A stretch of DNA of 28,838 nucleotides from positions 787,751 through 816,588 of the forward strand of contig NW_003105102.1 in NCBI RefSeq assembly GCF_000003605.2, given 5' to 3'. The position numbers and the translations under genes were made by a program. The notes under the pieces are model-generated. The model searched no databases. It was not told the DNA's origin and worked only from the letters and a program-made list of their open reading frames with translations. The DNA comes from Saccoglossus kowalevskii (taxonomy: Eukaryota > Hemichordata > Enteropneusta > Harrimaniidae). This document shows positions 1 to 11,115 of this stretch, piece by piece (within the stretch, counting starts at the first letter, position 1; every line of letters starts with the position of its first letter).

Positions 1-992
1 CTAAAAAGACTTCAAACAATTATTGTTACTTCTCCATTGAAGGTTATGAGCAGACCAACCTTTACTGGCTTCCTTAATTATTACATGTACTTGCTCTGAA
101 AACATAGCTTTTACAATTGTTTAAATTAACAGATGTTGTTCTATGTACAATGAATACATTTTAAATAATAAACCTTACTGTATTAATAAAAAATTGTATT
201 TGACAACATGAGAATGATTCTGATGCCCAGTGGTGATGTTGAAACAAACCCAGGTCCTGGTAATATACTAAGACCTGATTAACAAAGAAGTCATGTACAT
301 CAAGGTTCACTCAGATTTATGAATGCAGTTTCTTGAGCAAGTATACATGTATGACAAATAGTTTTGTTGCACTTGTGTACTCTGAGATTCTGAACATGGG
401 TCAGTGGAAGTTTTTAGTTGTCAGTACAAAACTAGATTATGGGAAATCACTTTATGATGAGTTGTACCCACATAGAGTACATATTCATTCACCTGTTTGC
501 AGATGTTCCTTGTACTACTTTAAAATCAAATAACAGGGACTGTGACATTTCATGTCTTGTTATCAAATGTTTTACATCACAGTATTGCTCCTTGATCAAA
601 TTTGAATTTCTGCAAAAATCATTTCGTAGGAATTGCCTGGAATGCATTTGTTACATCACTATGAAATACTCACAAAAACGTAACGTTTGGGGAAAATGGT
701 TAGGACACTTACACTTTCCTTAGTGAACACTTACCTTGTATTATTGTGCATGACACGAGATTGCTCGGACATGAAGTTTAAATATGCTAATACACACACC
801 GTGCTTTACAGGATTACATATTTGTGTTCTAGTGTCATTGTAATGTAAATTTCTGGCTGTTATGAATATGAAATAGGGTTATTATAGACCCGCAAGTATA
901 TAATGCAATGTTAATTGCAGTTAGCATTAATAACTGTTGTCTTCATCGGAGTAGCTCACAGCGTATAATAATGCGATTTATTACATTTTCAG
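1..992 (+). other. intron of the eIF4G gene
   Basis: AT-rich sequence upstream of the first visible eIF4G exon, ending in the pyrimidine-rich acceptor ttacattttcag. No upstream coding exon could be recognised. Short open stretches at 333-723 have no family resemblance and no splice signals in phase. The only notable content is the 2A-like retroelement relic at 208-282, annotated separately. Confidence 0.7.
208..282 (+). pseudogene. 2A-like peptide relic from a non-LTR retrotransposon
   Basis: A 24-codon frame reads MRMILMPSGDVETNPGPGN and then stops at TAA (280-282). Residues 10-17 (235-258) are DVETNPGP, an exact match to the 2A consensus D(V/I)ExNPGP, at which ribosomes skip one peptide bond between the last Gly and Pro. 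The hydrophobic run and Ser-Gly just before it are also typical. 2A-like sequences of this form are known near the N-terminus of CR1-like non-LTR retrotransposon proteins in sea urchin and amphioxus, and in some invertebrate NLR-type proteins. Here the frame is closed by stops on both sides (187 and 280) and lies in an intron, so I infer a decayed retroelement fragment. The retroelement origin is inference; the motif is seen directly. Confidence 0.65.
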
Positions 993-2295
993 GCCTATGT
1001 AGCACCTGGGAGACGAAAAGATAAGGAGTTTATTCGTGCCTTGATGACACTTGTGTGCCAAAGTGCTGTATCGGGTAAGTGTTTATTCAGATATCACTAT
1101 TCTGATTGTCATTGTTACACATTTTAAAAGCTCTTAAACTTTAGAATGTTAAGACTCACATGTGCCGATGTTACCATTCAATTTGTAATTTGTATCTAAA
1201 GAAAATTGTAAACATGTCCCTCTGTATTGTATTTCTGTTAAAGCGGGGAGTCGTCACCTGCGCATGGGTCAAATGGAGTGTCATTGTTTACAAACAAGCG
1301 TCTATCTATGAGCCTTTGCGCTTTTAGCGTGTGTTATCGTCGATTTGGACTCCATTCCTGCGCGTGCGCAGGTGACGATTCTCTCGCTTTAAATTATGTA
1401 CAGAGTTATGGTGGTGGTAATAAGTGAAATGCATAAATCAGAATTGTATGTCATTTGAAAGGACAATTTAATTTTTGTCATGCAAATATTATGTCGTGCT
1501 GTATGATTTGTATAAGATGCTTGTTGCTCTGGTCTCGTTGATAACCTGTATTTTGTGTTTACTTTATAGGGGAAGCCAGTAACTGTCGTTGTTTAATTGA
1601 TGAAGTGAAGCTAAGAGCACCAATTCTTCAAAAATTTCTTGATAATGATGATAAATTAGAATTACAAGCTTTGTATGCTTTACAAGCTTTAAATTATAAA
1701 CTGGATAGTCCTCCAAGTAAGTCGTGTCGTTTGTTCAATTCAGTTATGGCTACACATATCGCTATGGCTACAAGCTGTATTCAGTATTATCAAGTGTTGC
1801 ACAAAATGCAGTAGAATTTAAAATTCATTACAACAAGCAATAACCTTGTGTAAAATACCAGGTATTCTCAAAGCTTAATGTGATTCGTTATTTATTTTGT
1901 GGTGATATGTTTGGGAGAATAAGTTTGATGATATGAACTTGTAGTCTTGTGTGCTTGTAGTCTGTTAAAAGCATTTTAAAACAGCCATGAATTCTCAACA
2001 GGAAAACTTGATGGGTGGAAAGGGGTTGTTTTGTTCGTTTCATGTTAGAGATATTTTGGCTTGCTGATCTGTGTCAGTATTGAGTTCTTTCAATTGTTTT
2101 TGTCCCACAGGTTTGCTACGTATATTTTTTGATAAGCTTTATGACGAAGATGTGATTTCAGAAGAGGCTTTCTATGCATGGGAATCAAGTGAAGATACAA
2201 ATGAACAACATGGTAAAGGTGTTGCCCTTAAGTCAGTCACCGCTTTCTTCACATGGCTTCGTGAAGCAGATGATGACTCTGGTGACGAGTGCTGA
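993..2295 (+). CDS. EIF4G: eukaryotic translation initiation factor 4 gamma, C-terminal W2/HEAT domain exons (5' part outside window)
   Basis: Scaffold subunit of the cytoplasmic cap-binding complex eIF4F, which joins eIF4E, eIF4A and eIF3 to load ribosomes on mRNA. Three exons are visible: 993-1074 (acceptor ttttcag, donor gtaagt), 1570-1716 (acceptor tttatag, donor gtaagt) and 2111-2295 (acceptor cccacag, stop TGA 2293-2295). Split codons join as G|GG and A|GT, giving 137 residues. Recognisable family blocks are [34 protein letters not shown] and [19 protein letters not shown], followed by a short acidic tail DDDSGDEC. These match the end of vertebrate eIF4G1/3: the W2 (third HEAT) domain that binds MNK kinase, with its aromatic/acidic C-terminal box. 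Length and order fit the family, and all key aromatic residues are present. The paralogue (1 or 3) cannot be assigned, and many invertebrates have only one. The upstream MIF4G and MA3 domains lie outside the window. Confidence 0.95.
1242..1388. mobile_element. MITE with TTAA target duplication, copy 1 (in eIF4G intron)
   Basis: A 147-bp element flanked by TTAA on both sides (1238-1241 and 1389-1392). The ends are inverted repeats of about 39 bp. The left end begins AGCGGGGAGTCGTCACC; the right end, reverse-complemented, begins AGCGAGAGAATCGTCACC. Both continue with CTGCGCA and later ATGGAGT. It is too short to code for a protein. The TTAA duplication is typical of the piggyBac superfamily, but the termini do not start with the usual CC(C/T), so the superfamily is uncertain. 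A relative lies at 8334-8445. Confidence 0.75.
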
Positions 2296-2450
2296 GGAAG
2301 GAAACTAGTAATATAATATAACTTGAAGATGAACATTTCAGATTTGGAAGCTGGATGGTCCTTGCTCTAAGATTATAATTCTGATACATTGTGCAAGCCA
2401 ATCTTCTGAAGCCACCTTTAAACTGAATTTCTTTGGTGCAATGCGTACTA

Positions 2451-2456
2451 AATAAA
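2451..2456 (+). promoter_or_regulatory. polyadenylation signal of eIF4G
   Basis: Canonical AATAAA about 155 bases after the eIF4G stop codon. A second AATAAA occurs near 2621 and could be a distal site. The assignment rests on position and motif only. Confidence 0.6.
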
Positions 2457-4127
2457 ATTATCAAGTCTCAACGAGACTGGACTGAAATTGTTTTGTACTA
2501 CTCTTTAACCATGGGAATAATGTCTTTAACGATTGGCTGGTGAATGTGCTTTAGGCATACCGGGAGGTCGCAAAGAAAATGTGACCTTACAAATAATGTA
2601 ACGGTGTAAAATTCTGTAAAAATAAATAGTAAATATAAATTATGGGTTCGTGGTGGTATTAGATATGAAATCTAATAGTTAATTCATTTTGCTGTTATTT
2701 GGATGCATGTTATATTTCTGATGAACAGCAAAAAAAAAAGCTTACATATTTTTGTTTTTGAGTTGTGGGGGCTCTTTAGAAGAGCTCGATAACTCGTGCG
2801 TAATTAATGTGTAAACGAGAGGAATTTTCCTCTTGAGACAATTGCCACAAATTCTGATGTGCGCAAAAAAGCTGATTTTCATAAAAAAATAATAAAATAA
2901 CGAATATATACACGTATATTTAAAAAAAAATATGGTCAGCTGAATTGTTTCCAGTCTCCAGAGGTCCCACTGTGCGTTGTAAATGGAGGGGGCGACAAGA
3001 ATTTATGTTATAAACAAGAATTACGAAAAAAAACTTGCCTGCTGCTGCAAATGAGAATAAATGAAATGATTTACAACAACAACAAAAAACTTCAAATGTG
3101 TTTTATTGACTCTTTGTTTTAATCCTTTGAACTCTAATATCAACTTCAGTCGCCATCACAAATGAAAACTTTTGGTAGCGTTTTTTCTTTACCCCATATT
3201 TTTACCCAAATTGAATTGTGGTGTTCAGAGTGTTACAGTTGCTCCTCCAAGTTTATTAACTTGTGTTTTCAAGCCCTCTTCATTCATTAACATTCCTGGA
3301 ATATGACTGGATAAATTTTGTCCACTAGGTACATGTACAAAGGCCAGTCATAATGCAATAAATATGCATGTATGTTTGCTTTTAATTCGACCATTGACCC
3401 CGCAATAAAGTCTATAGCGTTGCACCTGATACTACCAGTGGGTCTTGTCGCCGCCAGTTGACCCGGTGATTATGGCTAATGTTTCTAAGGCTGAGAACAA
3501 TAATACGTTTGTTTCCACACCCATCATTTTTAACTATGCGCCTCAAACATTCGTTTTCCTTCTAAAGCATGCCAAATTGTGTTTGTACTCTCACTTGTCT
3601 CAAATTTCCCCCATTTTAGCTCAGTATTCAATAAAAAAAAAATCGCCTCGCCACCTTATTTCAAAATGTCCATGAAACGAGAAATGGAAATTTTTTTTTC
3701 TAGCCTAAAATCTCACTTTTTGGGAGACTTGGACTGGAAATTTGTTATCTTCTATTTAACACTTTCATTAGTGTGTCATTAAATTTAGCTATGCCTGTAT
3801 TCACCAGTTTCATCAACCCTATCATCGACAAAGTTTGTAAAGTGTAGTTGCACATTTATGTTGGTTGTCAGTTTTTAAGATGGCTGACACACTAGACAGG
3901 AAAAAAGTTACCTAAGGTGGCAAAGATGTTCAAACTGTCAACAATCTGTGTAATGACTACCTACATCTGTGAATCGTTGCTCCTGCTGCAAGTTTCTGTC
4001 ATTCTGTAATTTGTGCTTTCAACACAATGTAATAGTTACAGAGCTCTTTAGAGACATTCGTAACTGTTGAAGCGGCATTGTCTGATTATAACTTTGACTA
4101 TTCAATTAAGAAAGGTGTGCGGTTAAA
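2457..4127. other. intergenic, AT-rich, no gene recognised
   Basis: Downstream flank of eIF4G. It holds A and T homopolymer runs and a perfect 6-bp stem with a 3-base loop (gctctttagaagagc) at about 2770-2784. Open frames at 3445-3782 overlap each other, are rich in low-complexity sequence and resemble no family. I see no RNA gene or element with defined ends. Confidence 0.5.
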
Positions 4128-4487
4128 CTAAGGAAACCTCGTCAGAACAGCAATTTCTCCAATCCCGTTTGTAGTTAGATAAGTACGTAAAGTTGGCTTG
4201 ATGGAAATGTTTTCCTCCAGGTCTGCATCATAGCACCATTGTTGGTTATTCAGGAGGCCTTTCTCGACAAGATGAAAGTCATTAAAAGTTACTGCGAGCC
4301 AAGTTGAAGTAGTTAACTCCTGTTTTAAACAACACATTGATTGAAACCGCTCCCAGTGGTGAATAACTTTTTCGGGTGTCCCCTTTGACCCACAAGTTGA
4401 TTTTTCAGTTTCTTTCAAAGTCGCCAAAAACTGTGTAATCATGATATATTCGTGACAGTTCAAAAAGGCCATATTTATATCACTCAT
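4128..4487 (-). CDS. hypothetical 119-residue open frame, possibly a gene or element fragment
   Basis: An uninterrupted minus-strand frame starts at an ATG just after an in-frame stop and ends in TAG. The composition is protein-like (many Thr, Leu, Glu, several Trp and Cys) rather than low-complexity, which is unusual in this AT-rich stretch. Segments include HHWERFQSMCCLKQEL and WCYDADLEENISIKPTL. I do not recognise a family, signal peptide, membrane segment or catalytic motif. There is no obvious splice structure or promoter. It could be a chance frame, a small gene or a fragment of a transposon protein. Confidence is low. Confidence 0.2.
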   Translation of the reverse strand: MSDINMAFLNCHEYIMITQFLATLKETEKSTCGSKGTPEKVIHHWERFQSMCCLKQELTTSTWLAVTFNDFHLVEKGLLNNQQWCYDADLEENISIKPTLRTYLTTNGIGEIAVLTRFP

Positions 4488-6766
4488 CCGTCACGAACGT
4501 TGTTGCATCGTCTGTTCACCCAAGTGCAGCAACACAAAACCATTTTCAGGCACTGTTGTAGTTCAATTATAAATAGAAGGAAAGGCATACCAGTTTTTGA
4601 CACTGCTGTGGTCAGTTGTCATAGTGCATGAGTAACACAGCATATTTTTGTATGGAGTAGATAAATTTTATCAGAAATCACTTGCTTAGCACACATTGTC
4701 TGGAAATCATTGCCTTTAATCTTGGGTGTTGCTACTTCAACATAATTTACTATTTTTAAATAGGAAGTTGTTCTCTAGTAAACAGTCCGTTTAGAACAAG
4801 TATTTTCTTGGTAAATGTCATGTTTGGAACAATTATTTTCTTAGAACAGTTGGCACAGGGAGAGTGGCATCACTGAAACACCATAGCATATGTTAAGAGG
4901 TGGTTCTTTAGTTGTATTTGTATAGTACATGGGTAACGCTAGTAGAAATACATTATGGAATAAAAGATCTGAATTCTGTGTAAAATTATGCGAAAAAAAG
5001 GCTTTGGAAATATCTAACCCAAAGTCGGCCAATCACTAATGCGAGAATACCTCTAAGTATGCACGTAGACAGTACAGCTTGACTATCCACTAACTCGCAG
5101 CCTTATTATTATACATCTTTTCCTTGGGAATGTCGTAATTAAAAATGTTTAGAACAGATTGAACAAACTTCTTTGGAGTCCGGTCTAACTGGTGGCAGCC
5201 ATGTATGTTTTTATTTGTAGTAGTAGTGGTGGTCGCCGCAGTCTTCGCATGGTAGGACGGAAATACCGCAAAATTACGGCACGCTGCAACTTGTAAAATA
5301 ATAAAGATACTTCAATTAACAGAACCATTGTGTTTAATTACCAAATATTTACAAGTGATATTCATCTATTTGTTTTCATAGTCAAGTCATTCAGAACGTG
5401 TTCAATGCATAAGGGGCTAGTTTTTAATGTCTGAAAAAGTTTCTTCACTGATAAATTATCTAGTAACAACTGTACGAATGACACGATGGTTGCTGTCTGA
5501 ACCAATAGAAAATGCATCCTTATGTGGGTATTAGCTCAAATGAAAAATGTTGGACCAAGCCTGGATCATGAATTTGCTTAATCCACAGATATATCAAAGA
5601 TTCTGCTTGGTTACAAGTCCCTGCAATAGGACATTCATGGGTAAAGAAGCAATCTTTCAAATGAAATCTGGTGGAAGTAGACATCGAGGAAGGCAATTAC
5701 TAATAGTAAATTTAACTGCCTGTACTGCCTTGCTTGTGTTTAACAGTTTGTTGGTCTATCCTGTTTCCTTTCTATGTAGCAGAGAAATGGAACTTTACCC
5801 TTCTTTTGAGATTATTCAATCTTTGCCAAGCTAGTATGGTGTGGAGTATGCACTGGTCAATTTAGACAACCGACTGAGTTTTCCCAGCATTGGCGACTAA
5901 AATTAATGAATGGAAATATCAATCTAATGCTCATGTTTATCTGCGATTCGTACATGATTTTTCGTTCTAAAGGTCAAACTGATGACCTGCAATCTTTTCA
6001 AGAGGGTCAGCAAGGGATATTTTCGTAAGCTGTAGTCAATTGTTTTTATTTTCGTAATAAGGTAATTTAAATAAAATAAAAACGTAAATTCGTAGACATG
6101 GGTAAGGTGTAAAATGTAATTGGATATTGCATTCGTCCGTAATTTTGGTAAGCATATCAAGCATTTTCCAAATTAAATGTCGTAATTTCGAATTTTGATT
6201 CGTAAACTCAAATTATCAAAAATATTATAAAAATGTAATTAGGAATTTGCTTTATCTGTAAAGTGTAAATACGAATTTTTATTGTAAATGGAACTTTCAT
6301 TTTATTTCCTGTAAAAACGTAAAATGCCGTAATTAACCTGGACCAGCTACCCCTCCCCCTCGGACACATCGGAATATCAATAGAAGATCACGATGCGATT
6401 AACTTTCAATATATTTGATTAAAACATTTCTATATAATGTGTAAATAGCAAAGTTATGTATGGATACAGGCGATGGTATGTCTGGTGCGTTTCATTTTAA
6501 CGGCGAACCCTCGTAAAGCTAGATTGAACTAACCAGTTCTAATTACAGAATGATTTTGAGACGTGAATAGCAAACCAGTCAGCAACTTAGCTGGCAAATT
6601 TATGTTGGTGTACTGTGGTATTCGGAACAGTATGCCGTTGACAGTAAAAGAATCTCGCTTAGATGATAGAAACTATGGCTAGTGTCTGAACTGGCTTTTT
6701 GTCTCCCTTTGGACACTTGTTTCGTTCTCGGTGCATCCATGTGACTTGTGGCGAGTTTAACAATTC
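4488..6766. other. intergenic, AT-rich, no gene recognised
   Basis: No supported gene. The open stretch at 5547-5834 resembles nothing known and lacks splice or promoter context. From about 6010 to 6330 the sequence is dense in imperfect short motifs of the type cgtaatt and gtaaat, suggesting a decayed AT-rich repeat without a clear period. Confidence 0.45.
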
Positions 6767-6950
6767 ATCAAAATCAAGCATTTTTGAAATTCAGGATCTT
6801 GGTAATGCATAGGTTTTGTTCATACTAAGTATGTTAAACTATATGCGACTTCAAAGCACATTTTTTTTTTCATAGTGAGTCTTGTTTTTGAGCCATTTCT
6901 CCGACTATGCATGTTCAAATTTTATATTTCTTCAACTATATGTCTGTTGT
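6767..6950 (+). repeat. interspersed repeat, diverged copy of the family at 15700-16311
   Basis: The phrase atcaaaatcaagcattttt followed by an imperfect gaaattcaggatcttggt, and later atgttcaaattttatattt, recurs in the same order near 16060-16110 and 15965-15985. This marks a shared, old interspersed repeat. Ends cannot be fixed from two diverged copies. Confidence 0.5.
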
Positions 6951-8333
6951 GAAATTACTTCAACATGTGGGTGAGAGTCGTATGCAAAATTTATCTTTGT
7001 AGAAACCCGAGTACCGATCAATGAGTGTGCATTTGATATACCCCCAGCTGTTTCATTCAAGTTTCTGTGCAAGTGGCCAAATTCGAAGAAACGTTTTATT
7101 GAGCTTTTACGGAAACTAATTTTTGACTATCATAATTGAAAATGTCATTTTTTAACACTTGTCTTTACGCTAAGGATGTATATTTTGCACAAACTATTCA
7201 CCACAAAATGGGCCAAAATATGTCTCATGGATGTTTGTTTATATCTAGTCCATAAGGTTCAACGGACTATATCTCAAGAATTACGAGGCACATGAAAATT
7301 CCGAGACGCATTTTCAAAGATCTTATAAAGCAACAGTAAAAAGATCAGAAACATAGAAAAAACAGAACACCGAGAAACGGCCAATCCCGCAAAAAACTCT
7401 GTTTAGGAGGTTCACGGGAACGATTGTAACTTAATCCCCTGAGCAACTATTAACACGAAACATATATGATTGAATTCTGCTATATGTCAGCGTTCTGAAA
7501 ACATATACATTGCCATAACTGCATGCTTAGTAACTGGTGATAAAAGTGCTATTCTCAATTAAACTATAACTTGTGTTTCCCCTCGTGGGAGATTAATCTC
7601 AGTAGTTTGCCGAATGAATTTTATTTTGATGGGTTAAAACAACCTGCTTCAGCAACTAACAATGAAAAACCTTTTGCTTTGCTGATGGATTTGTGGGTTT
7701 GTTTGTTTGTGAATTGCCTCTTGGCTATGCAAGTATTGTTGGGTACGGTGTTAACTTTCATAGTCGATTTTCTTGGAGGCTGAGTAGTTAGGCATAACCC
7801 GCAATGCCAGTTTACATTGTAGTCGTGTATTATCACTCACTGCAATTTTAGTAGTATTTCAGCCATGGCTGGAAAGGAAGGGATGTCCAAATTGTCCCGC
7901 AACATTGTTAGTGCTTCCCAAATCAAAGGTTGGGCAAAAATATTCAAGTCACAAACGCTTCTTGTGGTTGTGTAGCCGACAGTATGAAATGTTGGTTCCA
8001 CCCATAGGCGCTTGTCACGTTTCTTAATCAGTTATCTGTATGTGTAATTTGAAAACTTTAACAAAAAAAACGAGATTATATATACGTACACGCATACGTC
8101 AAGCGCCTGTGGTTCAGTCTAGTGCAGACCACATGTTGTAAGCCCATATCTGTCAGGATAGGCTGGAACAGGTCATAATACTACTGTACATAAATTATAC
8201 GACTGTATTTTGAATATAATTTGTATATTAATTATAGTATGTGTATTTTGGCAATGACGGGTATTATATATTTTACTTGCATTGGTGAAGGAACTCTCAT
8301 ATGTAGCACACAAATTATATATATGTACTTTAA
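6951..8333. other. intergenic, no gene recognised
   Basis: No coding exon or RNA gene could be supported. A tRNA A-box-like phrase (tggttcagtctagtg) occurs near 8110 with no convincing B box following, so no tRNA or SINE is called. Confidence 0.4.
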
Positions 8334-8445
8334 AGGGCGGCAGTCGTCGCCCCGCGTCTTGTTCGGTGTGGGACTCATAGCGACGTATACAGCGCGTGTA
8401 AAATACATGAAATTCGAACACTCGCTGCGCGATGACCACCGCGCT
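8334..8445. mobile_element. MITE with TTAA target duplication, copy 2
   Basis: A 112-bp element flanked by TTAA at 8330-8333 and 8446-8449. The left end starts AGGGCGGCAGTCGTCGCCC; the right end, reverse-complemented, starts AGCGCGGTGGTCATCGCGC. Inverted similarity extends for about 33 bp. The terminal pattern and target site match the element at 1242-1388, so the two look like members of one family or clan. Overlapping open frames on both strands here are shadows of the GC-rich element. Confidence 0.65.
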
Positions 8446-9289
8446 TTAACACCTATTTACAGTGCACATAGGTGTGCAGGAATTCAGGTACACATAAATT
8501 AAAAATACAATTAATCAATCATTGGTCCGAGGGTATTTATTCTCAAATGACGTAATACAGTATGAGTATTACGTAATGTGGTTATCATTCCATCCAGACT
8601 AACAAAAAGAAAAGAAAAACCACAATGGCGAAAAATTGGATGTATAACTGCCATTGAAATTCTGTGAACCCCTTAAAAGGTTTGTTCGGCGCTTCTCCTA
8701 GTTAGTGTGTACCGTGTGGTTTCGTTCCTTTATGTAGTTAACCTGTGTATCATCGGTTGACATACACACTGAAACACAGGCTAAATACGACAGTTGAGTA
8801 ACAGAACATCGTTATAGTCTACACACAGTATCCGACTTTTATGCGCTGTGCAATATTTTGTAGTTACTATAATACCTCATTTCGTTTTTTTGGTGCGAAA
8901 GGTGTTATTGAGAAGATTACTGTTTACGTTGCAATATGGTGTTATGGTGATGTTAATAGAAACATAAACACATCTGTTGATGATTTATTGTAAATGAATA
9001 TGCAGAAATAATGTAGAAAAGTATGCAGTGAAAATACAAGAAAGATAAACCATATTATATTTTCATGTTAAATTGCCTCCTTTGATCGTTTACAAAGAAA
9101 ACAGTTAAAAAAAATTGAATCATTGCAAAAGTGCCGTCTCGTACATAAGTGAACAAAATACCACAGAAGAGGTGACACTACGTTTTGTTTTACCATATAA
9201 TTATCAAAACAATATCAATATTAAAGAGTTGTCCAATATCGGGCAATTATCATTTTTCCTTGACTACTAGAGGTATTAAATTATTGCAA
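8446..9289. other. intergenic, no gene recognised
   Basis: AT-rich sequence without supported genes. It contains one short perfect inverted repeat at 8550-8574, listed separately. Confidence 0.4.
8550..8574. repeat. short inverted repeat
   Basis: ACGTAATAC, a 7-base spacer (agtatga), then GTATTACGT: a perfect 9-bp inverted repeat with TGACGTAA-type (CREB/ATF-like) half sites. It may be chance in AT-rich DNA, and no gene start lies nearby. Confidence 0.35.
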
Positions 9290-9500
9290 CTTCAGATAAT
9301 TATCGATATTTAGATTCTACGTCTCTATTGGAGAATTACCGGTCCAAGAACAGAAAAACTTCAAAGCGAACAGTCTCTAATATCGATCTAAATACGATTT
9401 TTAGAAAGAGTTATTGAAACTCTCCCATATTACAGGAGAATTGCTGTCTCAAGAGACGAAGAACCTAATAGTCGCCACTCTCTAATATCGATCTACGTTT
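9290..9500. repeat. decayed tandem repeat with ATCGAT core
   Basis: The phrase tctctaatatcgatcta occurs near 9384 and again near 9480. Both are preceded, 55-65 bases earlier, by ggagaatt plus a similar tract (ggagaattaccggtccaag; ggagaattgctgtctcaag). A weaker third version (gataattatcgatatttag) lies near 9294. The spacing is about 95-105 bp, with high divergence between copies. Confidence 0.45.
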
Positions 9501-9889
9501 TGTCTCCTAAATAACGCTGTAATTTAGATAAAATGAAATGTTGTATATATGTACACAATGTTTATCTGTGTTGCAGTCGTTATATGATAATGTGTATTTA
9601 CTCATATACTATACAACCTTTAAAACGTTGTAGCATTTCCGGACAATTTTAAAATTAATGACCAAACATCTGCATTGTTTTAAGAATTTAATATCAAACA
9701 TGTGCAGCTAGATATAGCATAAGAGCACCTATTGTTTTAATACTGTTGTGAGCTTTAGAGTAAAATACTAACATACAGACTTTGACATTTAAAAATATAC
9801 AACTTTTGAAAGCAGCACAAAATTCTGAAATCTTATGGTTTCTGGCGGCTGGTGAAAAAGTTGTAGCTCTATATTCATCCTTTAAATAT

Positions 9890-9892
<3 letters not shown>
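9501..9892. other. intergenic, no gene recognised
   Basis: AT-rich sequence leading into the TA microsatellite. No exon, RNA gene or bounded element seen. Confidence 0.4.

Positions 9893-9931
<39 letters not shown>
9893..9931. repeat. (TA)n microsatellite
   Basis: About 19 uninterrupted AT dinucleotides. They generate the apparent Tyr-Ile repeat frames on both strands, which are not genes. Confidence 0.95.
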
Positions 9932-9932
<1 letters not shown>

Positions 9933-10120
9933 CAGGGGCCCGGGGCATGCTCCCCCTTGAAAATGTGGAAATCTAGACCTCCTGAAACGCAATTTGATTT
10001 TCCTGCATTTTGAGGGGCGCATTTTGCTGACACAAAGGATTTTATCACGAACACGACTGTGGTTTCATTCAACATTTGTTTGCCCCCCCCCCTGTGCCGC
10101 CGCCACTGATGATGGTAAAA
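9932..10120. repeat. GC-rich dispersed-repeat fragment adjoining the TA tract
   Basis: Right after the TA tract the sequence becomes GC-rich (gcaggggcccggggcatgc), passes through a C10 run at about 10082 and ends near gccgccgccactgatg. Sharp composition edges and an attached microsatellite are typical of a small repetitive-element fragment. I cannot name the family from one copy. Confidence 0.4.
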
Positions 10121-11115
10121 AAAAGTTTAAATGAACCCATATCATGCATGTTATATGTACTTTTACAATGACAGATAATGGTTAAAATAAAACCAAGCTT
10201 ACATTAACAAGCTTTTTTTTTTATTGTCTTATGATTTTAAATACAGTGACGAACCGGAAGTATTATTTGTGTTATTTGAGTCTGCGAAGTACCTAACAAT
10301 TATCCGACGTGCATAGTAAGGGTAAAACGGCAAACCATCTGTTTGTTTCTGGAAAGTGAACTGATTCACGCTACACGAGAGTTATTGAATATAATTCTGC
10401 TGCAAATTGTGATACCTACGATATTTTTACCCTCAAATGTCAAATCTGTCAACGTAAAAAAATACACACGAGATGACGGTCCGACACCAAATCAACTTTG
10501 TTGTTGAAAAGTTTGACAGACTATATCTTTAGACGGACCTGTTAGGTCCATATATATTTTGAGACCTGACTTATATCTGTTAAATTATTATGTTGTAATA
10601 TAACAGCATTGTCGTTATATATTAAAATCATAAGAGAAGAATGACAAAAAATGACCTCGTGTCTTATCATTGCCGCATCGTCGACTGGCACATAAATGCC
10701 GGCTATATTTCTCAATACCGCGAGGCAGAAAAAAAAGTGCTGGGCGCATGTCAATAACACCAGGCTTTATAGGTCAAGTTGTAGGAAATGTCCAATGTTC
10801 CAGTAACCTATTTAGAAATGTCAAATCTTTTGTAGCTCACTGTGTGGCAATCGTTCATGATTCAGAAATTAATTAAAACGATCACTCCCATTGTGGGTAT
10901 TATTACTGTGTTCCTAAATCAATCTACCAAATTTGTCATATTGCAGAGAAGTTTGGGCCATACATATGAAACAACCCTTAAGCCACTATTTATTCTACAA
11001 AAATGAGTTGTGAGGCTAATTAATTAGTCAAACTTTTATGATCATTCCAAACCACTTTTTAAAAACAGGTATATTAAATATATTTGATCGTTGTAAATTA
11101 CAAACAGGAATGTAA
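10121..11115. other. intergenic, no gene recognised
   Basis: AT-rich. Open frames at 10542-10876 on both strands overlap one another and resemble nothing known. No RNA gene seen. Confidence 0.4.

Noticed and set aside
2765-2790. Stem-loop resembling a histone mRNA 3' hairpin
   Set aside because: The loop is three bases and the flanks do not fit the histone consensus. No histone coding sequence is nearby.
8100-8185. Possible tRNA or tRNA-derived SINE head (tggttcagtctagtg)
   Set aside because: No acceptable B box or cloverleaf follows.
8173-8502. Overlapping 88- and 93-codon frames on opposite strands
   Set aside because: They run through the TTAA-flanked MITE and have no family resemblance.
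9782-10075. Frames with Tyr-Ile repeats on both strands
   Set aside because: They are translations of the TA microsatellite.
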